A DNA stretch of 64,000 nucleotides from Rhyacichthys aspro (lineage: Eukaryota > Chordata > Actinopteri > Gobiiformes > Rhyacichthyidae), in assembly GCA_036850595.1 (NCBI GenBank), contig CM072170.1:18327136-18391135 (forward strand), read 5' to 3'. The first letter of the stretch is position 1. The number at the start of each line of letters is the position of its first letter. Shown one piece after another: positions 36,893 to 47,472 of the stretch. The notes beneath the pieces are model-generated. The model was not told where the DNA came from, searched no databases, and was given only the letters and a program-made list of their open reading frames with translations. The translations under genes and the position numbers were made by a program.

Positions 36893-37774
36893 AGTGTACA
36901 TCAACAATATCAAAGTGTTATTTTAAAAAAGAATACTTATTCCACTGTATGCGTTCCTCGACATTACGTACCAAAGTCATATAGAAACCCTTGTAGTTTT
37001 GCACTTATTCAAGAGTCAAAGTGACAAGACACAGAAGAAATATTAAACCTGTTCTCAGACAATTTTTAATCTCCACATTCTCATTAGTGAAGTTTCATTT
37101 TTTGCTGCATTTTTGCTTTCCCTTCATGTTTGCACTGTGGAATCAGTTGAACTCAAGGGCAGTCCTTGTCGCTGATGGGAGTGGCTCTGACCCTGTGTGA
37201 GCAGCCACAGAAACCACACGGACAACTCACTGTCATATTCACTACAATGTATTTCATAAGGTATGGATGTTTTTTAATTATAATTTTAGTGAAGAAGATC
37301 AATACATAATCAATGATGTCAGTGTTAGCTGCATCTCGAAGCTGCAGAGAGTGAGAACAGGGAGTATTTTTATAACCAAGACATTGAAACAAATATCTAA
37401 TAAGTCAGAGGCTGATTTTAACATTTGTACAATTGTATTTTTGGGGACAACTAATGCCATGAGGGATTAGGGCTGGGCAAAAATGTGAAAGAGAAATACT
37501 GTGACATGGAAATTATTGAGCAATAGTTCCCTTAAAAATATAAAAGTATGCTGACTGTCTCTAGAAATATGTAGGAGTCTCTGAGATTTTTAATGTCATG
37601 CAAAATATAGGTATATTGCTTCATACCACCAACTGTTCAAACCAATTATTTTTAAAATGCTTAGGTGCAGAGAAAAATTTAGGTTAAAACATTACTCCAA
37701 ATGTGGCAATTATCAGACAACTATCTATCACTCTATCTGGGAAAATTGTCACTTTATATGTGTTTCCTGTACAG
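33441..37774. other. Intergenic, no gene recognised
   Basis: AT-rich DNA. It includes a possible truncated relative of the hAT MITE (about 36225-36280, AGTTTGCCCACCACTG), a retroelement-like tail at about 35730-35880 and a CT microsatellite. Short open frames here carry no recognisable domain. Confidence 0.5.
36800..36895. repeat. (CT)n/(TG)n microsatellite
   Basis: A run of CT dinucleotides with CTGT and CTCC interruptions, ending in a short TG tract. It generates spurious Leu/Ser-rich open frames. Confidence 0.95.
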
Positions 37775-37942
37775 TTTAGCAAGGAGTACTCCAAAGCAGA
37801 GACTGAAGTTAAACTCAGGTTAAACAGAAGCAAAGGCAGGGATGCGACTCTTCTGGAGTTGGAGTTTGTCGTAAGAACACAGCAGGCAGCAAAGAGGAGA
37901 CCTGAGCACAAGAAAAAGGAGGCACGTGCCAAAATTCACAAG
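37775..37942 (+). CDS. Candidate orphan exon, unknown gene
   Basis: I do not recognise this block. It is a 168-nt (56-codon) fully open segment bounded by a pyrimidine-rich acceptor (GTTTCCTGTACAG) and a plausible donor (AAG then GTAACG), phase 0 at both ends. The peptide begins FSKEYSKAETEVKLRLNRSK and is highly charged, with Lys/Arg/Glu-rich helical character towards its end. No neighbouring exons were found, and there is no support beyond splice signals and openness. It could also be a transposon-derived fragment or chance. Confidence 0.3.
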
Positions 37943-39900
37943 GTAACGTGCAGAAGATGACTGAGATCAGGTGTGCCTCATCTGCTTCCACACACAAGCT
38001 CTGTAAAGGAAACACAAGGAAGGGGGAGAGGAGCAGAACTCAAACTGTGTCAGAATCACAGCCCGTCCATCAACAGTGCATACACAAAATCATACATCCA
38101 GGATAAATTCAAGGCAAAAGTGTAAATATGAGGAAAGTTGGCTGTTTTGTGTCTTAAAATGACAATTTTGTTTTTATGTTTTTCTCAAGAGAAGACAGTG
38201 GAACAGTGGAAATTCATAATGGAGACAGCTTAGTTCAGCTTTGCTCTCAAAGCAGTAGCAGTTTAGCTCATTGGATAGAGTGTTGGCTTTAAGTGTGGGT
38301 GACTGGAGATTAAGCTCGGGCTCTGGTGTAAATTTTCTCAGAGTTCTGGAGTTGATGGATCCAGGCAAACAGCTACCAGAACCCACCATGACAAAATAAG
38401 AGAGTTCCCGGATCCTGTTCCAGCAGGATCCAGCTGAAATTAAGCACTGTGTGTTTCCGTCCTGCTGAATGAAAAAAGCCACTACCCAATTTTCAGCAGC
38501 TGAGGAAAAGAGTTGACCAGCTTAACCAGTGCCAAAAAACAAATGAACGAAGTTGGATTTGTGAGACTAAATACATACTCTACAATTCTGAGTTTGGTCT
38601 ACTCTGGTGTGACTTTCTGTTGCTTGTCATTTTTTACTTGTCATTTTTGATTAGTAATGGTATAACAATGATAACAGTGTTTGAATAAAAACTTTAAAAT
38701 AATGGCACTTCTAGACTTTAGACTCTGGGCTCTGTGTTGCACTTTAGAGCGTGCCACAAAGACACAATGATTGCCTTTTCAGTCAGAATGCTCTAAAAAA
38801 AATGTTATTCTTGCAAATAGGTCTTGTTTCCCACCCTTTTGCATGACCTTTAATTCATTGCTGCATTTGCCTATGACCTTTCTTTACAGTTGGCTCATAA
38901 TGTTTCATTTATACTTCATATTTCATTTATGCTAACAATGCATTTATAACATGCATTGTTAGTGCACACGTTACAGGCAAAAGCTGCAATACCATCCAGT
39001 GTCATCCATCGGCATGAACAGAACAAAACATGGCACTGTCTTCCTCCTGCTGCTCACCTTCACTATCTCCTTCTGTTCATGAAGGTAAGAGTCCAAAAAC
39101 ATCCAATCAACCAAACCTCCACTAATACTGAGCTTCAGCTATCACCTCGTATCAGTTCCTCAGATAAGACAGGAGATGGTGTTTGGGCTTGAACTCATAC
39201 GTGACTTTTGTTTTGCTAAAGCCATTGTTAGTAAAGCCTGTTTTACACAGACTATACATGGATCTTGAACCCTTCTTGACAGTGAAAATATTGTAAAGTA
39301 TGATGCAACACACTATAATATGGCTACAGTATCCTTGTTCCTTTAATGTAAAATGTTAACTCCTCTTCTGATGGGATTTTACTGTAAGGGATCACTGCTG
39401 TCATGAATTTTTATCAAATGAAAAATGATTTATGAACAGTAAAAAGAAATACTTAGGTTCTAGGCTAATTTTAACACTATTGCTGATTTTGCATATTAGT
39501 ATTTCATTATTGATTTAGAAACAGCTTGTTATTAGGTTGTGTAAAGCTGCTTTGGGTTTCTTTCTGACTCTATATCAGCTATGAGCCATTTTCCATTTTG
39601 ATTTTAAAACATAAAATCTACTTGAAACAAACCCTCATCGATGGCGCCTTTTCTCTCGCTCTGATAGTGTTTTGACTCAAAGGGCGAGGGAGAAAGATGG
39701 TACATAAATGCACTTTTCATTTCAGTAGTAGAGGCAACTATTGTTGAGGTAAAAGGATTAGCAAAGGTGAAGTTGGGAGGGCTTTGAAGAGGATGTAGAG
39801 TGGAAAAGAGGTTGGTCCTTAGGTATTAAGCTGTTGAGCCATACAATGAAGTTGTGGGAAAAAGTAGTGGAAGCTTTGCTATGGGGAGAAAGTAAGCATT
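37943..39900. other. Intergenic, no gene recognised
   Basis: AT-rich DNA containing a tRNA-derived SINE-like head (38255-38330). Nothing else could be supported. Confidence 0.5.
38255..38330 (+). repeat. tRNA-derived SINE-like head (degenerate)
   Basis: The phrases TTTAGCTCATTGGATAGAGT and GACTGGAGATTAAGCTCGGG have the layout of RNA polymerase III A and B boxes at tRNA-like spacing. The sequence downstream to about 38470 may be the SINE body. It cannot be a working tRNA gene: no acceptor stem or anticodon arm could be folded convincingly by eye. Confidence 0.4.
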
Positions 39901-39904
39901 TGTG

Positions 39905-40320
39905 AGCAGCAGTATGGTTTCATGCAAAAAAGAGCACTACATATGCAATATTTGCTTTGAGAATGTTGATGGAGAAGTACAGAGAGGGTGACAAAAAGCT
40001 GTATTGTGTATTTGTAGATCCAGACAAAGCCAATGCCAGGGTGCCAAGGGAGGTGCTGTTGTATTGAATGAGGAAGTCTGGAGTGGCATTGAAGTCAGTT
40101 GGCGTGGTTCAGGATAAGTACAGTTTGAGAGCAGTAGGACAGTGGTGAGGTGTGCTGTAGGCGTGACAGAGAAGTTCAAGTGAAGTGGAACTGCATAAGG
40201 TTTGGCTCTGAGCCCTTTCTTGTTTGCTCTGGTGATGGACAGGCTGACAGAGGATGTCAGACAGGAATCTCCATGGATTATGATGTTTGCGGCTGACATT
40301 GTTATTAATGTTTGCAAACC
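39905..40320 (+). pseudogene. LINE reverse-transcriptase relic (RTE-like)
   Basis: Read across several frames, the segment gives RMLMEKYREGDKKLYCVFVD, PREVL, then LVMDRLTEDVRQE and FAADIV. The order matches the fingers and palm of a non-LTR reverse transcriptase. The catalytic FADD box reads FAAD, and frameshifts and stops interrupt the frame, so the copy is dead. The phrasing is closest to RTE-type LINEs. The subfamily is not certain. Confidence 0.7.
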
Positions 40321-43300
40321 AAACAATGCTTAACAGTTCTGATTTCTGTTATATGAAGCTGGTTTGGATTTTTACTGAGAGAAATTCACTCCAAATGTCT
40401 GACTTTTTATGAGCACACACGGTTAAGGTTTAAACCTGGGCTGAGAGATTAAGCTGATAATCAGCGTCATGAAACAAATGAACTGAAAGTAACACGGCTT
40501 TGAACTGGAGCTGGCTGTTTGCTTTTGTGTTACTTAATAGAAGTTGGGTTTGTTACCAGAAACGGCTATGAGCTGCAGCTACATAATGGTGTTGCGTTAG
40601 AAATGTGTTCTCTACAGAAAATTGGTTTTGGGATAATGGTGAAAACAAGATGGCACAATCAAAGTAAAAATAGTCAGAGGAAAGCTCTTTGGGAACAGTA
40701 ATAAAACTTAATAGCAAATAACAAACAAAACTGGATGTCTGAGGCACTTTGATAAGCTGATATTATTTATCGGACTCTAACAAAACGTTTTATTTATCTG
40801 TGTGTTTGTGGATATTTCTTTACCTTTCTTTTTTCTGCTTGTGTCGTGTGATATGATTGTCAACTGATTTAAATCAGTAGCTGTACTAATGTTTGTACCC
40901 TGATTGATAATTGAATAAAAGACTCACTATATATCAATAAAGGCAATAATACCTGCTTATAAGTTTGCCTCAGACATTCTTTCTTACGTTAAAATATATG
41001 CATTTTAAGCATAGATGTTTTATAACACTTGTGTTCTTATAGTAACATTTACACAGTGATGGCCACCATTTATTTTCAGTTAATGTTTCTTATTGGCTCA
41101 GACACAAATAAGTCTGTGGTCTCCAGATAGATGGTGTGTCTTATAAAGCAGCGCTGATGCATGTGGTATGTGGTTTTGTATTTCACCCCCACGTTGGACA
41201 TGGGCTCGAAGGCGGAACAGTGCAATGTCAGAATGATTCATAGTAAAAATTCAAGTTGCATGTATCCTTTTGGCAGATTACCAGAGGTGTCTTAATACTT
41301 TGCTGGTTGCATCATAGCAGAGTGTGGATACTGTTTTGATGCAAACGTAGAGAGAGTATTCTGACAGACCATAGTATAATATAGTTATAGGAGCTTGTAC
41401 TTTATAGGAGCATCTGATGGCAAGTGCAGAGTGAAATTCAACATTTTAGCACATACATATAATATTTAAAAAATAACCAAATAAAATGTATTTAGCTGAT
41501 AAATGTTGTACATGTACATGCAAAAAGACATTAAAAAAAGAAGAAAGTAGTGCTTAGTTTTTGTCCTCTCTGGGCTGTTGTTTACAAGAAAAAAATAAGA
41601 AATTAAACTTATGCTAAGTTTTACAAAGTTTAAAACTTCTGTTTTTCAAGATAGGCACAAAAATTTTTGAGGCAATCATACAACTTTGAAAACATAGAAT
41701 TGACTGATATGTTCAACTACAAACTGCCAAATTTGACACAATTCACCTTTAATGGTTTGAGATATGCTATTAAACCAAGAAACAAAGGTCTTCATTGCTT
41801 ATTTGTAGGTGAGCAGCAAGTTTATCACAGTTTTGAGGAGACTGACGGAGGAACAGCCAGACAGGATTTATTCCACAGTGACTTCAGTTACTAGATGGTG
41901 CCGTCAGCCCAAATGCTAACACAACATTTTACCTCCTCAGTGCTTGCTCTGCTCACATTATTTTGTTGACGAACAGTATTGTCTGGGTTTTATTATTTAT
42001 GACAAATAGGCAATAATTTGGGCTTGTCTGTGGTCTGCTTGGGCTTCACATTTTCATCAGCTGTACCAGAAATCAGTGATCATATGGATCATTCACACTT
42101 CCAAATCAACACATTAGATTTCTTTTGGACCACACCAAACACTGCAAGTGTGTTTTCATGGAGGAAATCAGAGCACTTTTTTCATTCACAGTGTGAATGA
42201 ATGTGTTGTGTACCGACCTCATGTGGCTGGGGGAAAACTGCAACAAAGCAACTTCCCTTCATTCTGCAGCTTTGTTTCTAATATCTTGCTATTACTAATA
42301 GAGTTTACAAAATGCTTATTGTCTCATGGAAGTATGTTTTATTGTTGCACTAACATTTGTTTTTTTGTTTGATTCTCATGTCTCCTTGAGTAAGGATTAT
42401 CCATTATCCAATTGAGACAACTCTGATGGTACAAAAAGAGAAGGAGCTTGCAGCACGGTACACTTTTTTGGGACACTTAGTAACCCTTTTTTTAATAGGA
42501 ACCTACCTATAGGAACCTGCTGTGGAAATAAGGTTTTATAAGTCTTGTCATGGTTTTGGTCCCTGATGATCTTGTTTAAATACTGTAGACTAACTGAACT
42601 TTAGGTGTTTTAAACAGTAATGTGCCCTAAAATATTAAACAAATCAAAGCAGAATAACTTTCCAGATTAATCCTTTTCTACATTGGTTTAATCATCATCC
42701 TGGTGGCCTTCAGACAATACAGAGCTCCAGTTTTCCAGGTGTCCCAGTGGAGCCCCGAGGCCCAGCCAATGTGGTCCCCGGCCGGGTGCCAGTCGCAGTG
42801 GAGACCTTGCAGCCGTCGCGGTCCATGGTGCTGAAGCCAAAGCCATTAAGGGGTATTTGTAAATACCTCGAAGAGCATCGCCTTGGGACAGAGAATAATT
42901 ATAATTTTTTTAAAAACACTCAAAATTACACAAATAGAGACACTAAAAAGTCTGGTGGTGTCTCTATGGGGGATAGTCTGATATGTTTCATGTAAGGTCA
43001 CCACAAAATGTATTTGTAGCTCTTGATTTGAAGTAAAAATGTTACCTTTTTATCTGTAAAACATAGCTATAAATAGGTTGCTTGTTTCTTAAATTATGAA
43101 CTTGGGCAAAAGTTAAAGAAAAATAGACCCATATCCTTTAGTGCTTAAGGTAAAAGCCTCGGGTTGTTGAACAAACTTTGTCCACTTATATATTCTTTAT
43201 TATTCTTTTCACCAGAGTCATACTCAAGCTCTTAGTATAAAACGTAAGAAAAAGGTTTGTCCACTGTGTAAGAACTACATTCATTGTTAATCCATATTAT

Positions 43301-45290
43301 ACTTTTAAAGGGAGGCAGTAACATGGCTGTCCCAGTCCCATTTGTAATTATAATTTGATCAAATCAGAAAAGAAACAAATCCACCAAATTAAAACAAATT
43401 AAAAATATTATAAGAATTTAATATTTTCGCGTCACTGGTGGTATTGTACACCATGGAAAAATATTCTTTAGGTCTGTTGCAGCTGGCAGTATCTACAGCT
43501 CCCATAATGGATGGATATTGTTCTGCTCATTGCTGACTTTCATACCATGGCCTATCATCTGCCAAAACCCTCTAAAAAAACATTTAATGATGATCAGGTT
43601 ATGTTAAACCTGCGAGCCAAAGTGTAGCTCATGTGCAGGAACTAGGTTTTGGAGATTACTGAAGTCTCTTGTTGCACTGTGTCGAGGTCAGGTAGATCAG
43701 CCCTGTACCATCATCTTGTCCTGTCTTTTAAAAGACTCAGTGGAGGTAGATTAAAACAGGAGGGTGTGCCAAAAACATTCAGACACACTAGTGCACTTAA
43801 CAATGAAAGCTCAGTGAGGAGCTTAGTTATAAAATATAGAAAATAAATATACTGTATGTCACTGAGTAAGTCAATAAAGTGGGTTTTCTCAATGTGATTT
43901 GATGATACAGCATAACACATAATATTATAATATACACAACTTATAATGAACGCAACTAAAGAGAAAAAAAAAATCACATTTGAGTGTAATTTATTTAGAG
44001 AAAATAGTGTTTTAACTGAAGTCAGAGATTTTTCTGATGCAACTCAGTCACATCAAGGCTTCTTCTAAAAGACGGTCATGTGGAGTTTGACTGGACTCTA
44101 GTCTTGGCTTCGGATTTGACTTTAAAGGAACTTTTCACGCTTAGTACCACCTTATTACATATTTGTCTCTCCAAGTCTTGTCTGTTTTGGGGGCTTGGTC
44201 AGGATGGGATCACAGGTGGGGTACATGTCCAGATATCACTGGGACATCTAACAGCAGCTGGGCATCTGCAACAGTATCCACTCCCCAGAGGGAGTGGGAC
44301 AGAGGACAAGTGGTGAACAAGTGGTCAGCGTTTTCTTTTGCTAGAGCAGGGACATCGTTTTCTATATTCAGTTGCCAGGCTTAACAGTCTTTTATTTCCG
44401 CGGGGTGTTCATTTCAACTAGATATACCTTAGATATATCTTGTTGAAATGAACTTAGGAGTTTTCATAGAGTTGTAATCCGAACCAACCGATTCTGTCCA
44501 TGAGTTTATTGATGGCTTCAATTATAGCTCCGTTGCTGCCATCATCAAGTTAAGATGCAATTGTTGTGAGGCCAAGGGACTTTGGTTGGTGTATTTGGGG
44601 CATTCCTCTTGGCAGTGTCAACACTTCCATTGGATATTTGTAGTCAATTGCCCTTGATGTTTTGGATGCTAAGGCTAGATTAGCAGTTAGTTTTTTCCCA
44701 CGTCATCCTTTTCCACTTGTTGAGGCTGAAAACAAATCCTGAGTTTTTTGGTGGATTGAGTCTTTTAGAAGTTTGATGCAATAAGTTCAACCTATTTATC
44801 ACATAAATATCAAATGTTCAGTTTTTAAGACATATAACAGCATTTTGACAATATTATAATATGTACCCTTGGAAATGTCCTCCTAATGATTAAACACAGC
44901 AACTTGCATAAAAGATTTGTAGTGAACCTGTTGGTGGAGCATCACTTCAGCTCCATGTCATGTCTCATCGGCGTTTATGCATAAACAACAATGAACAAAG
45001 GTGAAAAAAAAATCCTACCTGACCAGCAATGCATGATCAAATTATTATTTGTCTAGTATGCCAATCACCCTACAAAATTTAATGCCTTCTGCAAAATATG
45101 TTTCATTTAAACATTTGCTTATCTCAGCAAACAAATTCTATCAATATTAACAAAAAAAACAAAAAAAAAATAAGCAAAAAAAAAAAAACAAAAAAACAAC
45201 AACATCGACAACAAAATTACATCAAAAAAATAAGTAAGTATATGAAGTATTAGAAATTCCATCTACTGCAGCCAAACAAATTTACTCAAT
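40321..45290. other. Intergenic, no gene recognised
   Basis: AT-rich DNA. It includes a GC-rich island at 42739-42852 (see findings), a short palindrome at 44408-44452 and an A-rich stretch at 45150-45220. No exon of rragd, ankrd6 or lyrm2 was recognised here. Confidence 0.5.
44408..44452. repeat. Short inverted repeat (hairpin)
   Basis: The arms GTTCATTTCAACTAGATATA and TATATCTTGTTGAAATGAAC pair with one mismatch around a few central bases. It may be the fused ends of a small palindromic element. There is no other context. Confidence 0.7.
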
Positions 45291-45319
45291 AAAGAACACA
45301 AAAACATCTCTCCTTCTTT

Positions 45320-46540
45320 CATTACCCTGAACATACTGTTAGGCAGTTTCTTGTAAGTCCAGTCTGTCAAGCCCCTCTTGGTGAATATGGCACACAGCAA
45401 TGCCATTGAGTCTTTATCATGGTAGATCGCAACCATGTTTTCAATCTGCGTAACCCACTAAAACTGCACTCTGCCTCAGTGGATGATATGGGCACCACCT
45501 TCAACAATCTTACAAATATCTCTACCTGATCAAATAGGCCACAGAATTCAGGGATCAATTCTTTCAAAGCATTCATTCTCAACAGAATGTCCAAAAAAAG
45601 TACCAAGTAAAAAATACAAATAAGTAAGAAATAAGTTGTTTCATAGAACCCTATTAAGTCTTCGTGCACCAGCAAATCAGTGTCAACATAACATTCTCAA
45701 CACCTGAGATATCCCTTGTCCCATCCATAATAATCAACTACTGCAACACTGGCAGGGACCCGATCTCATCTGCAATTGTCCTAATATTTGATGAATTCAT
45801 CAAATTTATACACTCATTTTGACAATCCCAAGGTGTTGGCAGATAACCACTTAGTGAATGATAAATCACTTTCAGCTTTGTATTTTAAAAGCTGGTTAAG
45901 GTTTTATAAAATACAAAGCTGAAGGTGATCTATCATTCACTTGGTGGTTATCTGCAAGAAGGTGTGCATGATGTTCATGCCCCTTAAAGGCCAATCCCTG
46001 CCTTGCCAGAAACATCTCACCCCTATTATTTTAACAGGCTCTGTTTTCTGCCTGCTGTGTACTGACTGCACTGCTCAACTGTGACTGCCTGTTTTCAGGC
46101 AGCAGTTGTAACAGCAACTTTGTGACCCCCTGATTTCTCCTATGTGCAAAATTTTTCAAGTGCTTTTCCAGTTTTTAAATCCAGTACTGACAAAAGCTGG
46201 GTCTATACTCTTGGCTTGTGCTGGTTTCCCTGTCTTGAACTATTTAGAGCAGTGAAAACACACCATCAGTACCCACATTACCCTGCAGCCAGGGATACTT
46301 CTCATACTTATTTTTGGAAAACCTTAGGGTCAGGTTGATTTGGCTTTGTCATGCCAACCTCCTCTCCCTCTGTGTTGCCTCGTGACCCTCCTTGTTCTGT
46401 CCCACCTTCTTCTGTCTGTATTCCTACTGTCTCTTTCTCATGCTTTCTTTTCTACTGTGGCTGTGACTGTCTGCTGCCAGTAGATCCTCTCTTGACTGAC
46501 TACTAGGGCCTGCCTCACTGTCATCATAAATTGCCTGCAG
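45320..46540 (-). pseudogene. hAT-family transposase relic (ZMYM1-like)
   Basis: The minus-strand C-terminal block at about 45380-45580 encodes VEIFVRLLKVVPISSTEAEC and GLRRLKTWLRSTM, the hAT dimerisation (hATC) signature. Downstream, VCHIHQEGLDRLDLQE continues in another frame to a stop. An upstream block at about 46120-46340 gives KYEKYPWLQGNVGTDGVFSL and KLEKHLKNFAH, like the N-terminal TTF-type zinc-finger region of the same family. LARQGLAFKGHEHH at about 45960 is also family-like. The catalytic core is largely missing and the frames are broken, so this is a dead, internally deleted copy containing a palindrome at 45839-45955. Confidence 0.75.
45839..45955. repeat. Long palindrome (arms ~50 bp) inside the hAT relic
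   Basis: The left arm, starting GCAGATAACCACTTAGTGAA at 45839, is repeated in inverted orientation ending at about 45955, with a spacer of roughly 10 bp. The arms differ at only a few positions. It arose inside transposase-derived sequence, so a local inverted duplication is the simplest reading. Confidence 0.85.
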
Positions 46541-47470
46541 GCCTGGAGGACAATGTTAACATTTTAAATTTTAAATTCAGTTAACCCTCTATACCCCAAT
46601 AGATTTTCATAACAATGTGAAATACAATATATTCCTGAGAATTCTAGCTAAAACATCTAAAGTTGGTCACTGTTTCAAATGTCTAAGAATAACTTAAAAA
46701 CTTACCTTATGTTGAGGACTCAAATCAACAAATAATAAATAGCTTTGCACTTTAAAAACGTGATTTGCAGATTTTTAATTTAAAATGATAACTGTTTATC
46801 AGAAGAAACTCTTGATTTAAGGAGACATTGCCATCTGTTTGTTTACCTTTAGCCTCTCGTTTTCTTCCAGTTCAGACTGTAATACGATGTCTATGTTTGA
46901 GTTCTGGACCAAATGACACAGCAGACTGAGCTTTTCTACAGAAATACACTGACACAATCAATGTTGACACTTTTAAAATTTGTAAAATTATAGAAATTTT
47001 ATTAGTTTTTAGCACTTCATCTTCATGAGCCTGTGCTAAACTCTCATATGACATTTGTATAGTTCGCTTTTTTCCCCAGACCCCTTTAGATAAGGGAAGC
47101 TTACCCCTACTGTACTGCTCCGGTAGAAACAAGGCTTTTGAGAAATGGTGAGGTGCCGGCTGAGGCTCGGATTCAGTTCTTAATGACTCTCAGACCCATT
47201 CGTTGGGAGGTGTTTTTTTGGTATGTCTCATCAAAGGATCTGACTCAACACAGTCTCCAATTGCTTCAATAGAGCATAGAATGTCACCTGTGGTGGCTGA
47301 AAAAACATAGGAACAGTATAAAATACAATATGTTAGGATTCTGGATTTTGTGTTTCCCCCCCATGTGTTTCTGTGCAGAGCTTGTATGTGGCAGGGGGCG
47401 TGGCTGGCTTCTCCCAGACCAGATGAGGCACACCTGCACGCAATTCCTTCATCAGCCTCTGTACAAAACC
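46541..47470. other. Intergenic, no gene recognised
   Basis: AT-rich spacer between the hAT and Harbinger relics. No supported feature. Confidence 0.5.
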
Positions 47471-47472
47471 CT

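Noticed and set aside
36794..37024. Leu/Ser-rich open frames
   Set aside because: Produced by the CT microsatellite.
38255..38330. Functional tRNA gene
   Set aside because: A/B-box-like words are present but no proper cloverleaf or anticodon arm could be made; fits a SINE head.
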